This document shows, in pieces, positions 1 to 8,049 of a stretch of 11,148 nucleotides of DNA; the stretch's first letter is position 1, and every line of letters begins with the position of its first letter. Below the pieces are notes generated by a model. That model was not told the DNA's origin. It searched no databases and saw only the letters and a list, made by a program, of their open reading frames with translations. The DNA is taken from assembly GCA_003024985.2 (NCBI GenBank), contig PXIH01S0003509.1; one strand, given 5' to 3'. The stretch is from Euperipatoides rowelli. Lineage: Eukaryota; Onychophora; Udeonychophora; Euonychophora; Peripatopsidae. A program made the translations under genes and the position numbers.

Positions 1-501
1 ATAGTACATTTTAATAACTATTATTTAAAAAAAAAAAAAAACTATTTTAATAAAAGACATTGATTGAATAAAATGCTATAAATAGATACCATTATTTGTT
101 ATGCTGAAAGTAAAATAAGCGACTATAAGTAGCGGTATTAAAATACTGTGCAGCTATTTGAAATGATAACGAAATTCTTTTTAAAATTTTCAATCTTTTT
201 TACAATATTAAATAAATTATATTGAGCCTTTCAAGTAGCTATGACACTGTTTATACGTTGCTGATTTAAAAACAACTTTCATAATGTTCGGCCTTCCAAG
301 ACAACTTAAAATATTTTAGGGTTTATAAAAACTAGTAAAAAGTCCGTTATTATTTCATTTTAAGTCAAAGTAATTTAGTTTGCATGTAGGAAGAAAAACA
401 GTCATTGTATATTTTATTAATTTTATTAGCTATTTTTTTTTTTACAGTGATTTTTATTTGTTTTCAAAATAGGTATTAGAGTTAGTGTATGATTGTGTGT
501 G
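1..501. other. AT-rich flank, no gene seen
   Basis: No reading frame with protein-like composition and no repeat with clear ends is visible. There are several A and T homopolymers. A T-run followed by ACAG near 432-447 resembles a splice acceptor, but no exon-like sequence follows it, so I do not call an intron. Confidence 0.5.
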
Positions 502-539
502 AACCAACGAGCTAGAATAATAAATCTAGCTCGTTGGTT
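502..539. repeat. perfect 15-bp inverted repeat (hairpin)
   Basis: The arm AACCAACGAGCTAGA (502-516) is followed by an 8-nt AT-only loop and its exact reverse complement (525-539). Perfect 15-bp arms with about 47% G+C stand out in this AT-rich flank. It is too short for a typical animal pre-miRNA. It could be the remnant of a palindromic mobile element or a cruciform-forming site. No function is assigned. Confidence 0.8.
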
Positions 540-600
540 GAACCATAACCATCATGTCTGATTTAAATAAAAACCCTAAGTTAGTTTATAATTAATTTAA

Positions 601-615
601 TAGTTAGGTGTTTTT
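601..615. repeat. target-site duplication of LINE E1, left copy
   Basis: TAGTTAGGTGTTTTT here is repeated exactly at 5929-5943. On the minus strand it reads AAAAACACCTAACTA. A duplication starting with an A-run fits target-primed insertion by an L1-type endonuclease. It directly abuts the element's A/CAA tail, as expected at the 3' end of a minus-strand insertion. Confidence 0.85.
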
Positions 616-638
616 TTTTGTTGTTGTTGTTGTTGTGG
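616..638 (-). repeat. 3' tail of LINE E1: (CAA)n then A-run
   Basis: On the plus strand this reads as T-run, then five GTT/TTG units, then GG. On the element's strand it is CC(ACA)n ending in an A-run. It lies about 20 nt after the AATAAA signal and joins the target-site duplication directly, so it is the retrotransposon tail and not a free microsatellite. Confidence 0.75.
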
Positions 639-657
639 ATTTGTCCCCTAATAAACC

Positions 658-663
658 TTTATT
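658..663 (-). promoter_or_regulatory. polyadenylation signal AATAAA of LINE E1
   Basis: TTTATT on the plus strand gives AATAAA on the element's strand, about 20 nt before the CAA/A tail. The spacing fits a canonical cleavage signal and supports this being the true 3' end. Confidence 0.7.
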
Positions 664-792
664 CCAATAGAAAAAAATAACATAAAACCGCTTTGGGGCA
701 TATAAAAGGGCTGAGCATGAGCAATTATCACACCCCTACAAACTCATAAAATACTACTAAATTATTTAAAATAAGTCACAAAAAACAAACAC

Positions 793-802
793 AAAATTCA
801 AC
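793..802. repeat. target-site duplication of nested element, left copy
   Basis: AAAATTCAAC occurs here immediately before the GC-richer element and again at 1240-1249 immediately after its A-run. The duplicated site lies inside the 3'UTR of LINE E1. Confidence 0.85.
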
Positions 803-858
803 GCCAAGGGGCAGAGGGGCAGATGGTTGAGCCAAGGGGCAGTGGGGCAGAGGGTTGA
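803..858 (+). repeat. two tandem 28-bp G-rich units
   Basis: The units at 803-830 and 831-858 match at 26 of 28 positions. Both start GCCAAGGGGCAG and end GGTTGA, and each contains an inner GGGGCAG duplication. They form the extreme 5' end of the nested retroelement, where tandem monomers can act as promoter repeats in some LINEs. That role is inference only. Confidence 0.85.
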
Positions 859-1239
859 GCTGTGCTGCTTCGTATTCTTGGTGAGAGCCAAGCTAGCGAC
901 CAGGGTCCGCGGCTTGTGCTATCCGACCCCTCCATACTACTCCCAATTGTCTTCCTTTGTAAATGGCAGGGAGTAGGGGGTTATATTCAACCAGTCGGCA
1001 TGACTCTCGGACTTTGCTATCTGAAGATATGAATTTCTAAAGATAAGCAACACGTGCTAATTACATCTGAACCTTTGGATGGAACGTCCAATCGTCAGAT
1101 AAGTAATAACGTGTAAATATTGTAAATATATATGTGTGTGTATTGTCTGTGTGCAAATAGTGTAAATAGTTTCTCGTCAAGACGATTTGCCTCAGCCGTC
1201 AGGCGGGTGTTGCCGAAAAAACAAAGCCAAAAAAAAAAA
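803..1239 (+). mobile_element. 437-bp poly(A)-tailed short retroelement nested in E1
   Basis: A GC-richer block starts with two 28-bp tandem units (803-858), continues through a segment with the inverted pair CTACTCCC/GGGAGTAG (937-944 and 969-976), and ends GCCGAAAAAACAAAGCC plus an A-run. It is flanked by exact copies of AAAATTCAAC. These are the marks of LINE-dependent retrotransposition on the plus strand, opposite to its host LINE. I see no convincing A-box/B-box pair and no long ORF. It may be a SINE with an unusual head or a 5'-truncated LINE 3' end. Family unknown. Confidence 0.85.
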
Positions 1240-1249
1240 AAAATTCAAC
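1240..1249. repeat. target-site duplication of nested element, right copy
   Basis: This second exact copy of AAAATTCAAC follows the A-run. Its first As merge with the tail, so the exact tail length is ambiguous by a few bases. Confidence 0.85.
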
Positions 1250-1327
1250 AATCCTTATATTAAACACTAAGCATACCTTGCTGGTTCCATTAAGGGCTTG
1301 AGTCCACTATACTAATCCATAACAATG

Positions 1328-1971
1328 TTAGCTCTCAAAAAAAAAAAAAACGGAATAAAACAACATCATATCCGGATTCAGCCACTTTAACTGGAAAATC
1401 TCCTCAAGTACCAACAAAAAATCCTTCTTAGCGTTATCAACAAATTGGGTCAAGATGTAAGGCCAAGGTCTTAACCTAATATCTTGAAAAATGGAGAAAT
1501 TCCTTATCTTCCAAAACAAAAACAATATAATGCCTGCCACCAATATACAATTCTTATTAATCAACAGGTCAGTGAATAGATCAAATAGTGACTTACTAAA
1601 GAAATCAAAATGGAAAAAAAAAACTGGAGTGATCTATTTCGTGCTTCCTGAAAATAAGAAAACTCAAACATCAAATGTTGAAAAGATTCTAATCTGTCAC
1701 ACAGTGGACTCTGCGGATCAACATTAAACCTATAACGTTTAATGAGTAGGTATCTCGTATAAACTGATGAAGACAATATGCGAAAACAAAAATCATACAT
1801 GTTGGCTGGAAAATATAGCTTCTTAAACAATCTGTAAAATGGAAATAACAAGGTCGTGATAGTACACACCTGATAATCCTGGTCCAATATTGCCATGTAA
1901 GACCTATAGGCAAACTTCTGGGGCACTTGGAGGTCTAAAGTGCCCATCAGGTCCATATAAGTAGTCCTCAA
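1328..1971 (-). pseudogene. E1 ORF2 C-terminal zinc-binding region (zf-RVT-like), broken
   Basis: Two overlapping minus-strand frames (1971-1561 and 1564-1328) form the C-terminus of the ORF2 polyprotein. The first has an FCFRIL-x-YTR-x-LIKRY stretch followed by DPQSPLCDRLESFQHLMFEF. This matches the layout of the Cys/His region found after the reverse transcriptase in many plant and animal LINEs, usually C-x2-C...H...C. Here the first Cys is Ser and the last is Phe, so the metal site is degraded. The second frame has FLFWKIRNFSIFQD, the Trp-Lys-x-Arg-Asn pattern typical of the very end of such proteins, and stops with TAA at 1328. A frameshift near 1564 separates the frames. The region likely helped bind the element's RNA or target DNA when functional (family knowledge). 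Confidence 0.7.
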
Positions 1972-3418
1972 ATATCACTCCTTGAGCTGCGGTGGAGGAG
2001 TGTCTGTGGGAATGACCTCCTCAATCTCTCACACATGCTCTGCATATCAAATGTAAGAAGCAAAAAAATTTGCTTGAATAACCTCAAAAAGGCACCCAAA
2101 TCATGGAGGCCCAAACCTCCCTGCTTGATGGATAACGTAAGCCTTCTCTTCGATACTGCCACTAACGTGGTACCCCACTAAATATGATGGACAATTGAGT
2201 GTATTCTCGCAATGAATGACTTAGTGAAGACAGCATGTGGGACATAAAAATATGCCACAAGAAACAAATAGGTATTTATCACTTTTACCTTTGTCAATAA
2301 TGACAGAGGCTTAGCTTTTAGGACCTCTTGAGCTTGCAAAAACTTCACCACAATCCTTTTTTGTATACTTCAATTCACCATTTGATCATGGAATGGATAC
2401 GGGAAACTCTAAAACTTTCCTGGCATTTGGACATTATAGCACTCATCAGTAGTATTCAAATATTGATACCATATCCTAGTCTTCTCCATATTAAAGACTG
2501 GCCCTGTTCTAAGTGAAAATGATTTGAGTATGCAAAACACATTGGGAATATTCTCATGTCCATTCACTAATACCGTCAAATCATCTACATTTGATAAGAC
2601 TGTTCAAAGAAGGAATCCAAATTCCCATGGATAAAGAATGCAACTCCGAAACTAGCTCGTCCATGTAAACAGCAATGAAGCTTGAGCTTAAGGGAGAGCC
2701 CTAAGTTATCCCCCTTCTAACTTGCATTGCGTAATAAAGACATCCTTTATATTTTATCGATATAGACTTGTTAATAAAATAATTTACCAGTCCTCTCATA
2801 AGATTTTAATACCCAAAGTAGTGGATCAACCTGGTAATCAAATAACTATGTCCTACATAGTCAAAGGCTTTGCTTATATTGAGGAAGACTATAGCAAAGT
2901 CCTTCGTTCAATACCTCCTTGCATAAAATATAGCTTGTTGAAGAATATTGACTGGCGTTTGAATAGATCCATTCCTAATCCCAAAATGGAAAGGAGACAA
3001 GATGCTAGGCAACAACCGGTTCAACCAATTATTAAGGAGTCTCACGAATAACTTTGAATCAAGATTCTCAACATTTATTGGACATTGTTTTGAACAATCC
3101 ATTCTCGCATCTGGTTCCACTTCTCCCTTCCAATGAAGAATCAAATATGAGTGTGTATAGTCCTGGTCTATAAAAGGCTGACTAATCCAACTATTGAACA
3201 ACATTACTAAATTAGGAATGAAGAGATGACTAGATAATTTAGAAAAAGCCACTGTTAACAAATCCGGTCCTGGGGAGCTGTGCGCATTCACCTGAGTCAA
3301 TGCCTCATTAATGTCCTTTTCCATGATCTCAAAATTATTGGTAGTTTGTATATCAGAATGAATGGAAAAACTCACCAACCTCTGAAATGCATCATCCCTA
3401 CCAGCCATTGATTTATAA
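1972..3418 (-). pseudogene. E1 ORF2 reverse transcriptase domain, broken
   Basis: This is the reverse transcriptase of a LINE. The longest open piece (3408-2908) holds SSPGPDLLTVAF (fingers), then KGE...CPINVENLDSKLF, matching the family RPISLLNVDYKL motif, and LLPSILSPFHFGI. In another frame near 2900-2815 comes motif A, FLNISKAFDYVGH, where the catalytic Asp expected before ISKAFD is Asn (2878-2880). A degraded motif B (QVRRGDNLG) lies near 2720. Motif C is NVDDLTVLVNGHENI, with both Asp intact (2580-2588), followed by the FNMEKT thumb entry. Further on come KAKPLSLLTKVKVINTYL and KQGGLGLHDL (around 2110), as in L1-type thumbs. At least four frame changes and several stops make it inactive. 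It copied element RNA at the target nick when functional. Confidence 0.85.
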
Positions 3419-3800
3419 ACAGATGTGAAAATTATAAGAGTAAATATGATATAACATCCCCAATCCAGTCAGGTTTGTATAACCATCAAAAATAAATCCT
3501 ATGGGAGGAGAGGCCACCTTTCTAAAAAGTAACGAAGTGGTTAATAAGGAAACCTCTTGCCTTGATGCTACAATATTTTTTTAAGCATATTTACCCGATC
3601 CATTTCCTTCTTCCTATAAATTTGACTTTCTTCCATTTGGCACTTCCTAAAAAACGTTATCTTTGCACCATCAATATTTTCCATCGCCGCCATTAAAGAC
3701 TTCAAATCTTCCAATCGCTAATCAATTTGCATCCCCTCCTGAGTATTATAATTTAGCAAAGAGTGTACAAAATTTTCCTTAAATTCATAATAGTTTTGAA
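3419..3800 (-). pseudogene. E1 ORF2 linker between endonuclease and reverse transcriptase
   Basis: A minus-strand frame from about 3795 to 3571 reads ENFVHSLLNYNTQEGMQID, then a TAG, then a Lys/Glu-rich helix-like stretch including MEESQIYRKKEMDRV, ending with a TAG near 3570. A second frame (about 3570-3420) has FRKVASPPIGFIFDG and stops with TAA just before the reverse transcriptase. This charged linker and the following 'iGfi.d' segment sit where L1-type ORF2 proteins carry their linker region. Assignment rests on position and composition. Confidence 0.6.
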
Positions 3801-4500
3801 TTGAGAAATTACCAAACAAAAAACTACCCCCTCAATGTTTAAATCATTGAAGAACTTCGGATTATACAAAATCGCCACAGCGATTAAGGGATGTCGTTGC
3901 CTAACTGCATAAATAGGGATTACCATTGATGGTAAAGTTCCAATTTGCATATGAAGTGCCGTATGATCAGAAAATAGGTTGAATTTAACTTCAAAACCGT
4001 TCTTGTGGACATGCCCATGGAAATAAAGAAATTGTCCAACATGTTCCTTGTCGAAGATAAATGTGTTGGCAGGGTGTCCTTGCCATTGATGACAGCAACA
4101 TTGACTAGGGAAAGCCACTGGAAAATGGACTGGAAAGACAAGTCTATGGACAAGGCTTTATAAATCTCTTCACAAAGGAATATTTGATACCAAATCTGAA
4201 AAAATCGCCCTGTTTGTGACCAAACGATTGGGCGCATAATAATTTATCATAACTACCCTATGGGCATTGTATTTGACAGGATTAAATATCGGGACGAAGA
4301 CTGGACAACTGAAACCTCCGAGACAATTAACCTTTTCATATATCCCCTGGCAAGCTTTAGGTGCATTCCCTTGAAAAACTAAATAAAGATGCTCAAAAAA
4401 TAATTTCTTGCCCCCCCCCCCTTCTTGTAGGACCCCTCAAATTCATCTCCTGGAGAAAAACTATATCCACAATGTCATTGTATCGAAACTGTCACTCTGG
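3801..4500 (-). pseudogene. E1 ORF2 N-terminal APE-type endonuclease, broken
   Basis: This is the endonuclease that nicks target DNA for LINE insertion. Reading across frames on the minus strand, YNDIVDIVFLQEMNL (about 4482-4438) supplies the catalytic Glu of the LQE motif. A long open stretch (about 4393-4170) ends with HRVVMINYYAPNRLV, the family's N-x-YAPN strand. THLSSTRNMLDNFFIS (about 4060-4010) corresponds to the 'SSRIDYIFVS' motif, with Arg and Asp present. NLFSDHTALHMQIG holds the C-terminal SDH triad (3971-3963). The GDFN-type segment between YAPN and the RIDY-like motif is not recognisable. At least three frame changes are needed, plus a TGA near 4505 and a G-run (8 bases or more, about 4410-4420) that may have slipped. 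Confidence 0.8.
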
Positions 4501-4592
4501 ATAAAGAAAATCAAGATTAAAATCTGGTGTCAATCAATCCACTTGAATCTTTTGCTTCTTCTGCCCCATCCCCTCTTCATAATCCCTCAAAT

Positions 4593-5590
4593 CTAGAGTA
4601 TCCAAAATCGACTCTCTTCTTTCTTTGGGGGATCCAAAGAAACTTGATTGCTACAATTCAATTGAACATCCATACCACTTATGGAATCCCAAACCAAAAC
4701 TTCTGAGTGACTAGTTTGTTCCAATTCCAAGTCTGAGTGTTTAGTAGGTTGAGAATCAAAATGCTGCTGAGAATATATTGATGACATATTTGGTACTATA
4801 GTCAACTGACAGGTATCTAGATGTTCCTGAGAAGATGTCTGCGTAGAACCCTTTAGAGCATTGCTGTATGATTTTTGACACTTGTGTGCTGCAAACCCCA
4901 GAGCACAGCCTTACACATACCACATGTTCTCATCGGGCACTCCTTTATATTATGCCCCATCTGATGGCAGAGGAAACATACCTGTGGCCTGTGGGACGAG
5001 TTCACCCATCCTCTCAAAAGCGATTTAGACTTTATGAGATATGGCATACTAGAAAATTCCTATTCCAGGTTTCAACGCAAATGTAACAAATACTGGAGTC
5101 GTTTCAAACCGAATAACCTCCGCAACCATCTTATAGGTAGGCCTCATAGTAATGACTGCCCCATATTCTGCCAAAATGTCCTTCAACTCTGCCATAATAG
5201 TCCGTACTGGCATCCATAGTATTGTACAACTCACAATACTGGATTTCACTATGGCATCCGCAAAAAAAAAAACATAATATTCTCTGAACCTGGTGAACTG
5301 CCGTGTAAACTGTTGCTGCACTTCCACCATCTTGAAACTACAAAGTGGTACTGGGCAAGATATAATTGAGTATACTGCGATAATTGTCTAATTAAACCCA
5401 TTGAATTTAAGACTTCTATCAAAGAGTCCATAGTAAACTTCTGTAGTTTAAACTCCGAATCTGTAACAACGAATACATTGGAGTCCAGTGAAACTAAGGA
5501 TTCAAAATTTCTAAAATTAAATATATATTCTTTAAACGAACTCTAAGTGCTTAAATTCTTCTATTCATCCATCATTTTTAAATCAGACAT
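4593..5590 (-). pseudogene. E1 ORF1: RRM-like plus CCHC zinc-knuckle RNA-binding protein, broken
   Basis: This is the nucleic-acid-binding ORF1 of the LINE, expected to coat element RNA. The proposed ATG at 5590 (MSDLKMMDE) is followed by two in-frame TAG codons and then a frame running through FVVTDSEFKLQKFTMDSL to about 5330. A shift leads into 5330-5049, with CTILWMPVRTIMAELKDIL then EYGAVITMRPTYK and FVTFALKPGIGI, an RRM-like pattern known from Tx1/L1-type ORF1 proteins. A further shift near 5048 leads to CFLCHQMGHNIKECP, a C-x2-C-x4-H-x4-C knuckle (4980-4936 region), and a partial second knuckle starting CGMC. The last piece (4805-4593) is polar and Ser/Gln-rich, with no domain I recognise. 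The start site is a best guess. Confidence 0.75.
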
Positions 5591-5928
5591 TAATAGGATT
5601 AACGAAATAAAGACCTTGGTATTAACACTATTTAAACGATTATTATTAACGAAGATGTTTTTTTAAAAAATGATCAATATCTATAGAGAACGAGATGTTC
5701 TTTCATATCCCAAATTGAAGGGGAGTGTCAAATCTATTAATTCCTTAAATATAAGTTGCAGATTTTTTTTTAACGGTGCCTGCAGATAAAAGCGTACCGT
5801 AACCAATAAGAGTTTAACTAACAATATCTCTACTTCATTAGATACTCGAAAAATAAACAAAATAAAATTCAACTTTACATAAGATAAACCCCTGGGTTGC
5901 TTCTCACTCTCCAGGTGTTACATAAGTC
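5591..5928 (-). other. E1 5' leader
   Basis: About 340 bp lie between the target-site duplication and the proposed ORF1 start. The leader begins GACTTATGTAACACC on the element's strand and is AT-rich. No YY1-like motif is visible at its 5' end, unlike element E2. A 63-codon frame at 5872-5681 lacks any recognisable domain and is probably chance. Promoter activity would be expected here for a full-length LINE, but I see no motif that shows it. Confidence 0.5.
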
Positions 5929-5943
5929 TAGTTAGGTGTTTTT
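5929..5943. repeat. target-site duplication of LINE E1, right copy
   Basis: This is an exact 15-bp copy of 601-615, followed by G and another T-run. It defines the 5' end of E1 at 5928. Confidence 0.85.
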
Positions 5944-6152
5944 GTTTTTTACACGAATTTGTATTTGCTAGCGAAACAAGTTTTAGAGTTTTTATGTATA
6001 TAAAGTGCACTCTTTTTTAGCCTTAAGAGATTAAGCCGTCCATCTGGTGGTAAATAGTGGATGTCCCCCAAGTATGGGAGATAGCTGTGAATATATAGAA
6101 TAAACAATCATAGACAAACCAATTAGGGGGAAAGTGAGGTAATAACACACAC

Positions 6153-6164
6153 CACAGTTTTTTT
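6153..6164. repeat. target-site duplication of SINE-A, left copy
   Basis: CACAGTTTTTTT occurs here and at 6435-6446. Because of the T-run the boundary with the SINE tail is uncertain by several bases. Confidence 0.65.
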
Positions 6165-6434
6165 TTTAATTTTTATAAATTTCCCGTTATTCACAGTAAA
6201 TCCATTTTTAATTTAATAAAATTAATTAAACGTGAGAGTAAATGAGAGAGACCGGGTTCCTTTTCTGAGTCGGTGTACTTGGTTAAAAAAACTCTGGCAA
6301 AGTGGTAGAAGCCATGGAAAAAAACGTTCCATAAACGACTCAGTTGGGGTGCAAACCTATGCTAATCCCAGCAAATGTCTTCAACACGAATTCAGTCAGC
6401 AGTGCTACTCACTGGACCACTATGCCAGACCACA
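6165..6434 (-). mobile_element. tRNA-derived SINE (SINE-A)
   Basis: On the minus strand the element starts TGTGGTCTGGCATAGTGG. The internal pol III A box TGGCATAGTGG (6427-6417) fits TRGCNNAGYGG. The B-box-like GGTTTGCACCC (6357-6347) is about 60 nt downstream and diverges at a few positions from GGTTCRANTCC. The body contains CCAAGTACACCGACTCAG and ends in an A/T-rich tail with an A-run. A 12-bp direct repeat flanks it. These features fit a tRNA-derived SINE moved by a LINE. The family is not recognised. Confidence 0.72.
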
Positions 6435-6446
6435 CACAGTTTTTTT
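6435..6446. repeat. target-site duplication of SINE-A, right copy
   Basis: This is a second copy of CACAGTTTTTTT, adjacent to the 5' end of SINE-A. Confidence 0.65.
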
Positions 6447-6618
6447 ATTAACATTTTAAACATATAGAAAAATATCTAAGCAAACTCAAATTGAGTCATA
6501 ATGCAGTCAGTGACTAGCCAATGAATGGAAGAAGTTAGCATTCTTGTGTAAAATCACGATTGAAACACTGAAATGGAAAAATTTTTAAACGGTACCTACT
6601 TCATGAATAACCCTCGTA

Positions 6619-6632
6619 CCTAGAGCCTTGTT
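6619..6632. repeat. target-site duplication of LINE E2, left copy
   Basis: CCTAGAGCCTTGTT is repeated exactly at 9459-9472. It lies directly next to the element's 3' tail. Confidence 0.85.
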
Positions 6633-6639
6633 GTTGTTT

Positions 6640-6645
6640 TTTATT
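6640..6645 (-). promoter_or_regulatory. polyadenylation signal AATAAA of LINE E2
   Basis: AATAAA on the minus strand is followed by AAAACAAC and the target-site duplication. It lies very close to the end, so part of the A-run may belong to the tail rather than to a separate signal. Confidence 0.5.
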
Positions 6646-6950
6646 AAAACATCAAGATAACTATATACAGTAAAAATTAAAGACCGCTATTTTGCCTTTG
6701 ATAGCAGTGAAAAAGAAAAAAAAAACCTTATTACCCAAAAACAATAAATAAATTTTTAAGCACAGACATTGAAATACCATTCCATGGAACTTCTTTAAAC
6801 AAAAAAAATAAGAAAGAATACTTCTGTCACAATTCCCAAGTCCGCTCGTCACAGTATTTCTTAGTCCGAACACATATTCCAAAAACACATTTACAGAAAT
6901 TTTTCTATCATCGAAATAGCTTTAGGAATTGACTTGCTAATGTTTCCTAT

Positions 6951-7499
6951 TCATGTAAATTGCCTTAATGCCTCATCATCCCGTCTCTTTCTCAACTCAT
7001 TATCTCCAAACCATATAATATCTCTGGATATGAATTTTTGCATTAATTCCATATATATTTGCTCTACATTGCTATTACTTAATCCATTGAAGACCCTATC
7101 ACACCTATATTTCCAAATACTATAAAACACAATAACCACTCTTATCCTTTTGTTCTTTGGAATTTTTACAATATTCATTGCCTCAAAGCTAATTTATTCT
7201 CCATTTACATTCCTTAATTCATCTCTATGCCTCGAAACAAAATCTTCAATCCCTTTACACTTTTTGAACAAGTCAATCTGATCTTTTACATAATCTCCAC
7301 ACAATTTACATTTAATGTATTCACCCTTAAGCAATCCTCTCATGATGAGCAATTGTTGTGTTGAAAAAATTGCATTGTGAAGCTTTATCCAAAAATTATA
7401 TAGATTATCATATAGTACTAAGGCTCTTGCAAATTTTAAATTGGATCTAATACCACCGGTAATGCGATCATTAAAATGGTCATATAGTTTTTTGTGCAT
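6951..7499 (-). pseudogene. E2 ORF2 C-terminal region with degraded Cys/His site
   Basis: Two minus-strand frames form the end of ORF2. The first (7499-7194) has NFWIKLHNAIFSTQQLL then KCKLCGDYVKDQIDLFKKC. This is the C-x2-C...[H]...C arrangement of the LINE C-terminal zinc region, with the expected His replaced by Asp. The second (7178-6951) has VVIVFYSIWKYRCDRVF, the same Ile-Trp-Lys-x-Arg pattern seen at the end of E1 ORF2, and stops with TGA at 6951. A frame change separates the pieces near 7185. The parallel with E1 (1328-1971) supports the call, although the sequences are far apart. Confidence 0.7.
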
Positions 7500-8049
7500 T
7501 TTTTTATATTAACATTTTACATCCAACATCTCAGTCCTAGAGGCCATGTTTGTTCTGATCCAATACTCGATCATGCAATTTTTACCTTGCTGACTATAAG
7601 CCAAAAAGTATTCCAGATCATGTATGTCTCGAAAACTGTTCCTCAAAATACCATATGTTGTAAGCAGACCTAGTAGTATTAAGTTCATAATGCCTAGACC
7701 ACCTTTCTCCAAAGCAGCAATAGTCTTCTCATAAGCCAAACTCTTAAACTTTCCATGTATCCAATTCTGCATGACTTTTGCCCATTCACCTTCTTGCTTT
7801 TTCAAAAACTTTATAAAATGGAGGAAATAAATCCACTTAGAAACAATAAGCTTATTTATTATCTCCTTCTTATCGTGCCAGTTTATCCCATGATGAGCCG
7901 ACATAGTCATTTTCGAATTTATCCTCTGCATTATGCTTTTGAATCAACCATTTTTGACCTGAAGCACTAATTCAAGAAAATCTATGCCCAAGATTTTATT
8001 AATTTTCCCCTTTAATCGATCATCTTCCAATCTCTTGCCTTGAATAATG
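7500..8049 (-). pseudogene. E2 ORF2 reverse transcriptase thumb/connection
   Basis: After the YIDD core a shifted frame reads GKRLEDDRLKGKINKILGIDF, where KILGIDF matches the 'KyLG' strand of LINE reverse transcriptases, then a TGA near 7953. Another frame from 7931 reads EIINKLIVSKWIYFLHFIKFLKK-type helices, then GEWAKVMQNWIHGKFKSLAYEKTIAALEKGGLGIMNL. The KGGLGI motif is typical of the thumb/connection segment and equals KQGGLGL in E1. The frame continues to the TAA after MLDVKC near 7509. At least two frameshifts are present. Confidence 0.75.

Larger units (their letters stand above)
616..5928 (-). mobile_element. full-length but dead L1/Tx1-like non-LTR retrotransposon (E1)
   Basis: This two-ORF LINE is bounded by a 15-bp target-site duplication. 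Read on the minus strand, it runs from a leader (5928-5591) through ORF1 (5590-4593), with an RRM-like region and a CCHC knuckle, into ORF2. ORF2 holds an APE-type endonuclease with LQE, YAPN-like and SDH motifs, a reverse transcriptase with SPGPD, SKAFD and VDD motifs, and a C-terminal Cys/His region ending at 1328. A 3'UTR carries AATAAA, followed by (CAA)n plus an A-run. The host element is about 4.9 kb once the nested 803-1239 insertion and its duplicated target are discounted. Many frameshifts and stops break both ORFs, and the first catalytic Asp of the reverse transcriptase is Asn. Clade placement is inferred from domain order and motifs, not from a tree. Confidence 0.88.

Noticed and set aside
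432-447. polypyrimidine tract plus ACAG resembling a splice acceptor
   Set aside because: No exon-like reading frame follows and T-runs are common here.
554-567. 14-bp match ATGTCTGATTTAAA between the left flank and the proposed E1 ORF1 start (minus strand, 5590-5577)
   Set aside because: It lies outside the element, no similarity continues beyond it, and it is AT-rich enough to occur by chance.
2722-3051. 109-codon plus-strand frame
   Set aside because: It is antisense to the reverse transcriptase motifs read on the minus strand and has no domain of its own.
5320-5336. CAAGATGGTGG in E1, similar to the YY1/TISU motif
   Set aside because: It lies about 600 nt inside the element, differs at the key C, and the coding frame extends upstream of it. 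It is probably chance.
5681-5872. 63-codon minus-strand frame in the E1 leader
   Set aside because: It is low-complexity and hydrophobic, without a domain, and lies in an AT-rich leader. It is best explained as chance.
5990-6010. TATATAAAG resembling a TATA box
   Set aside because: There is no gene downstream on the plus strand, and such strings are expected in sequence this AT-rich.
6232-6459. 75-codon plus-strand frame
   Set aside because: It is antisense to a tRNA-derived SINE and runs through its pol III boxes, so it is not a gene.
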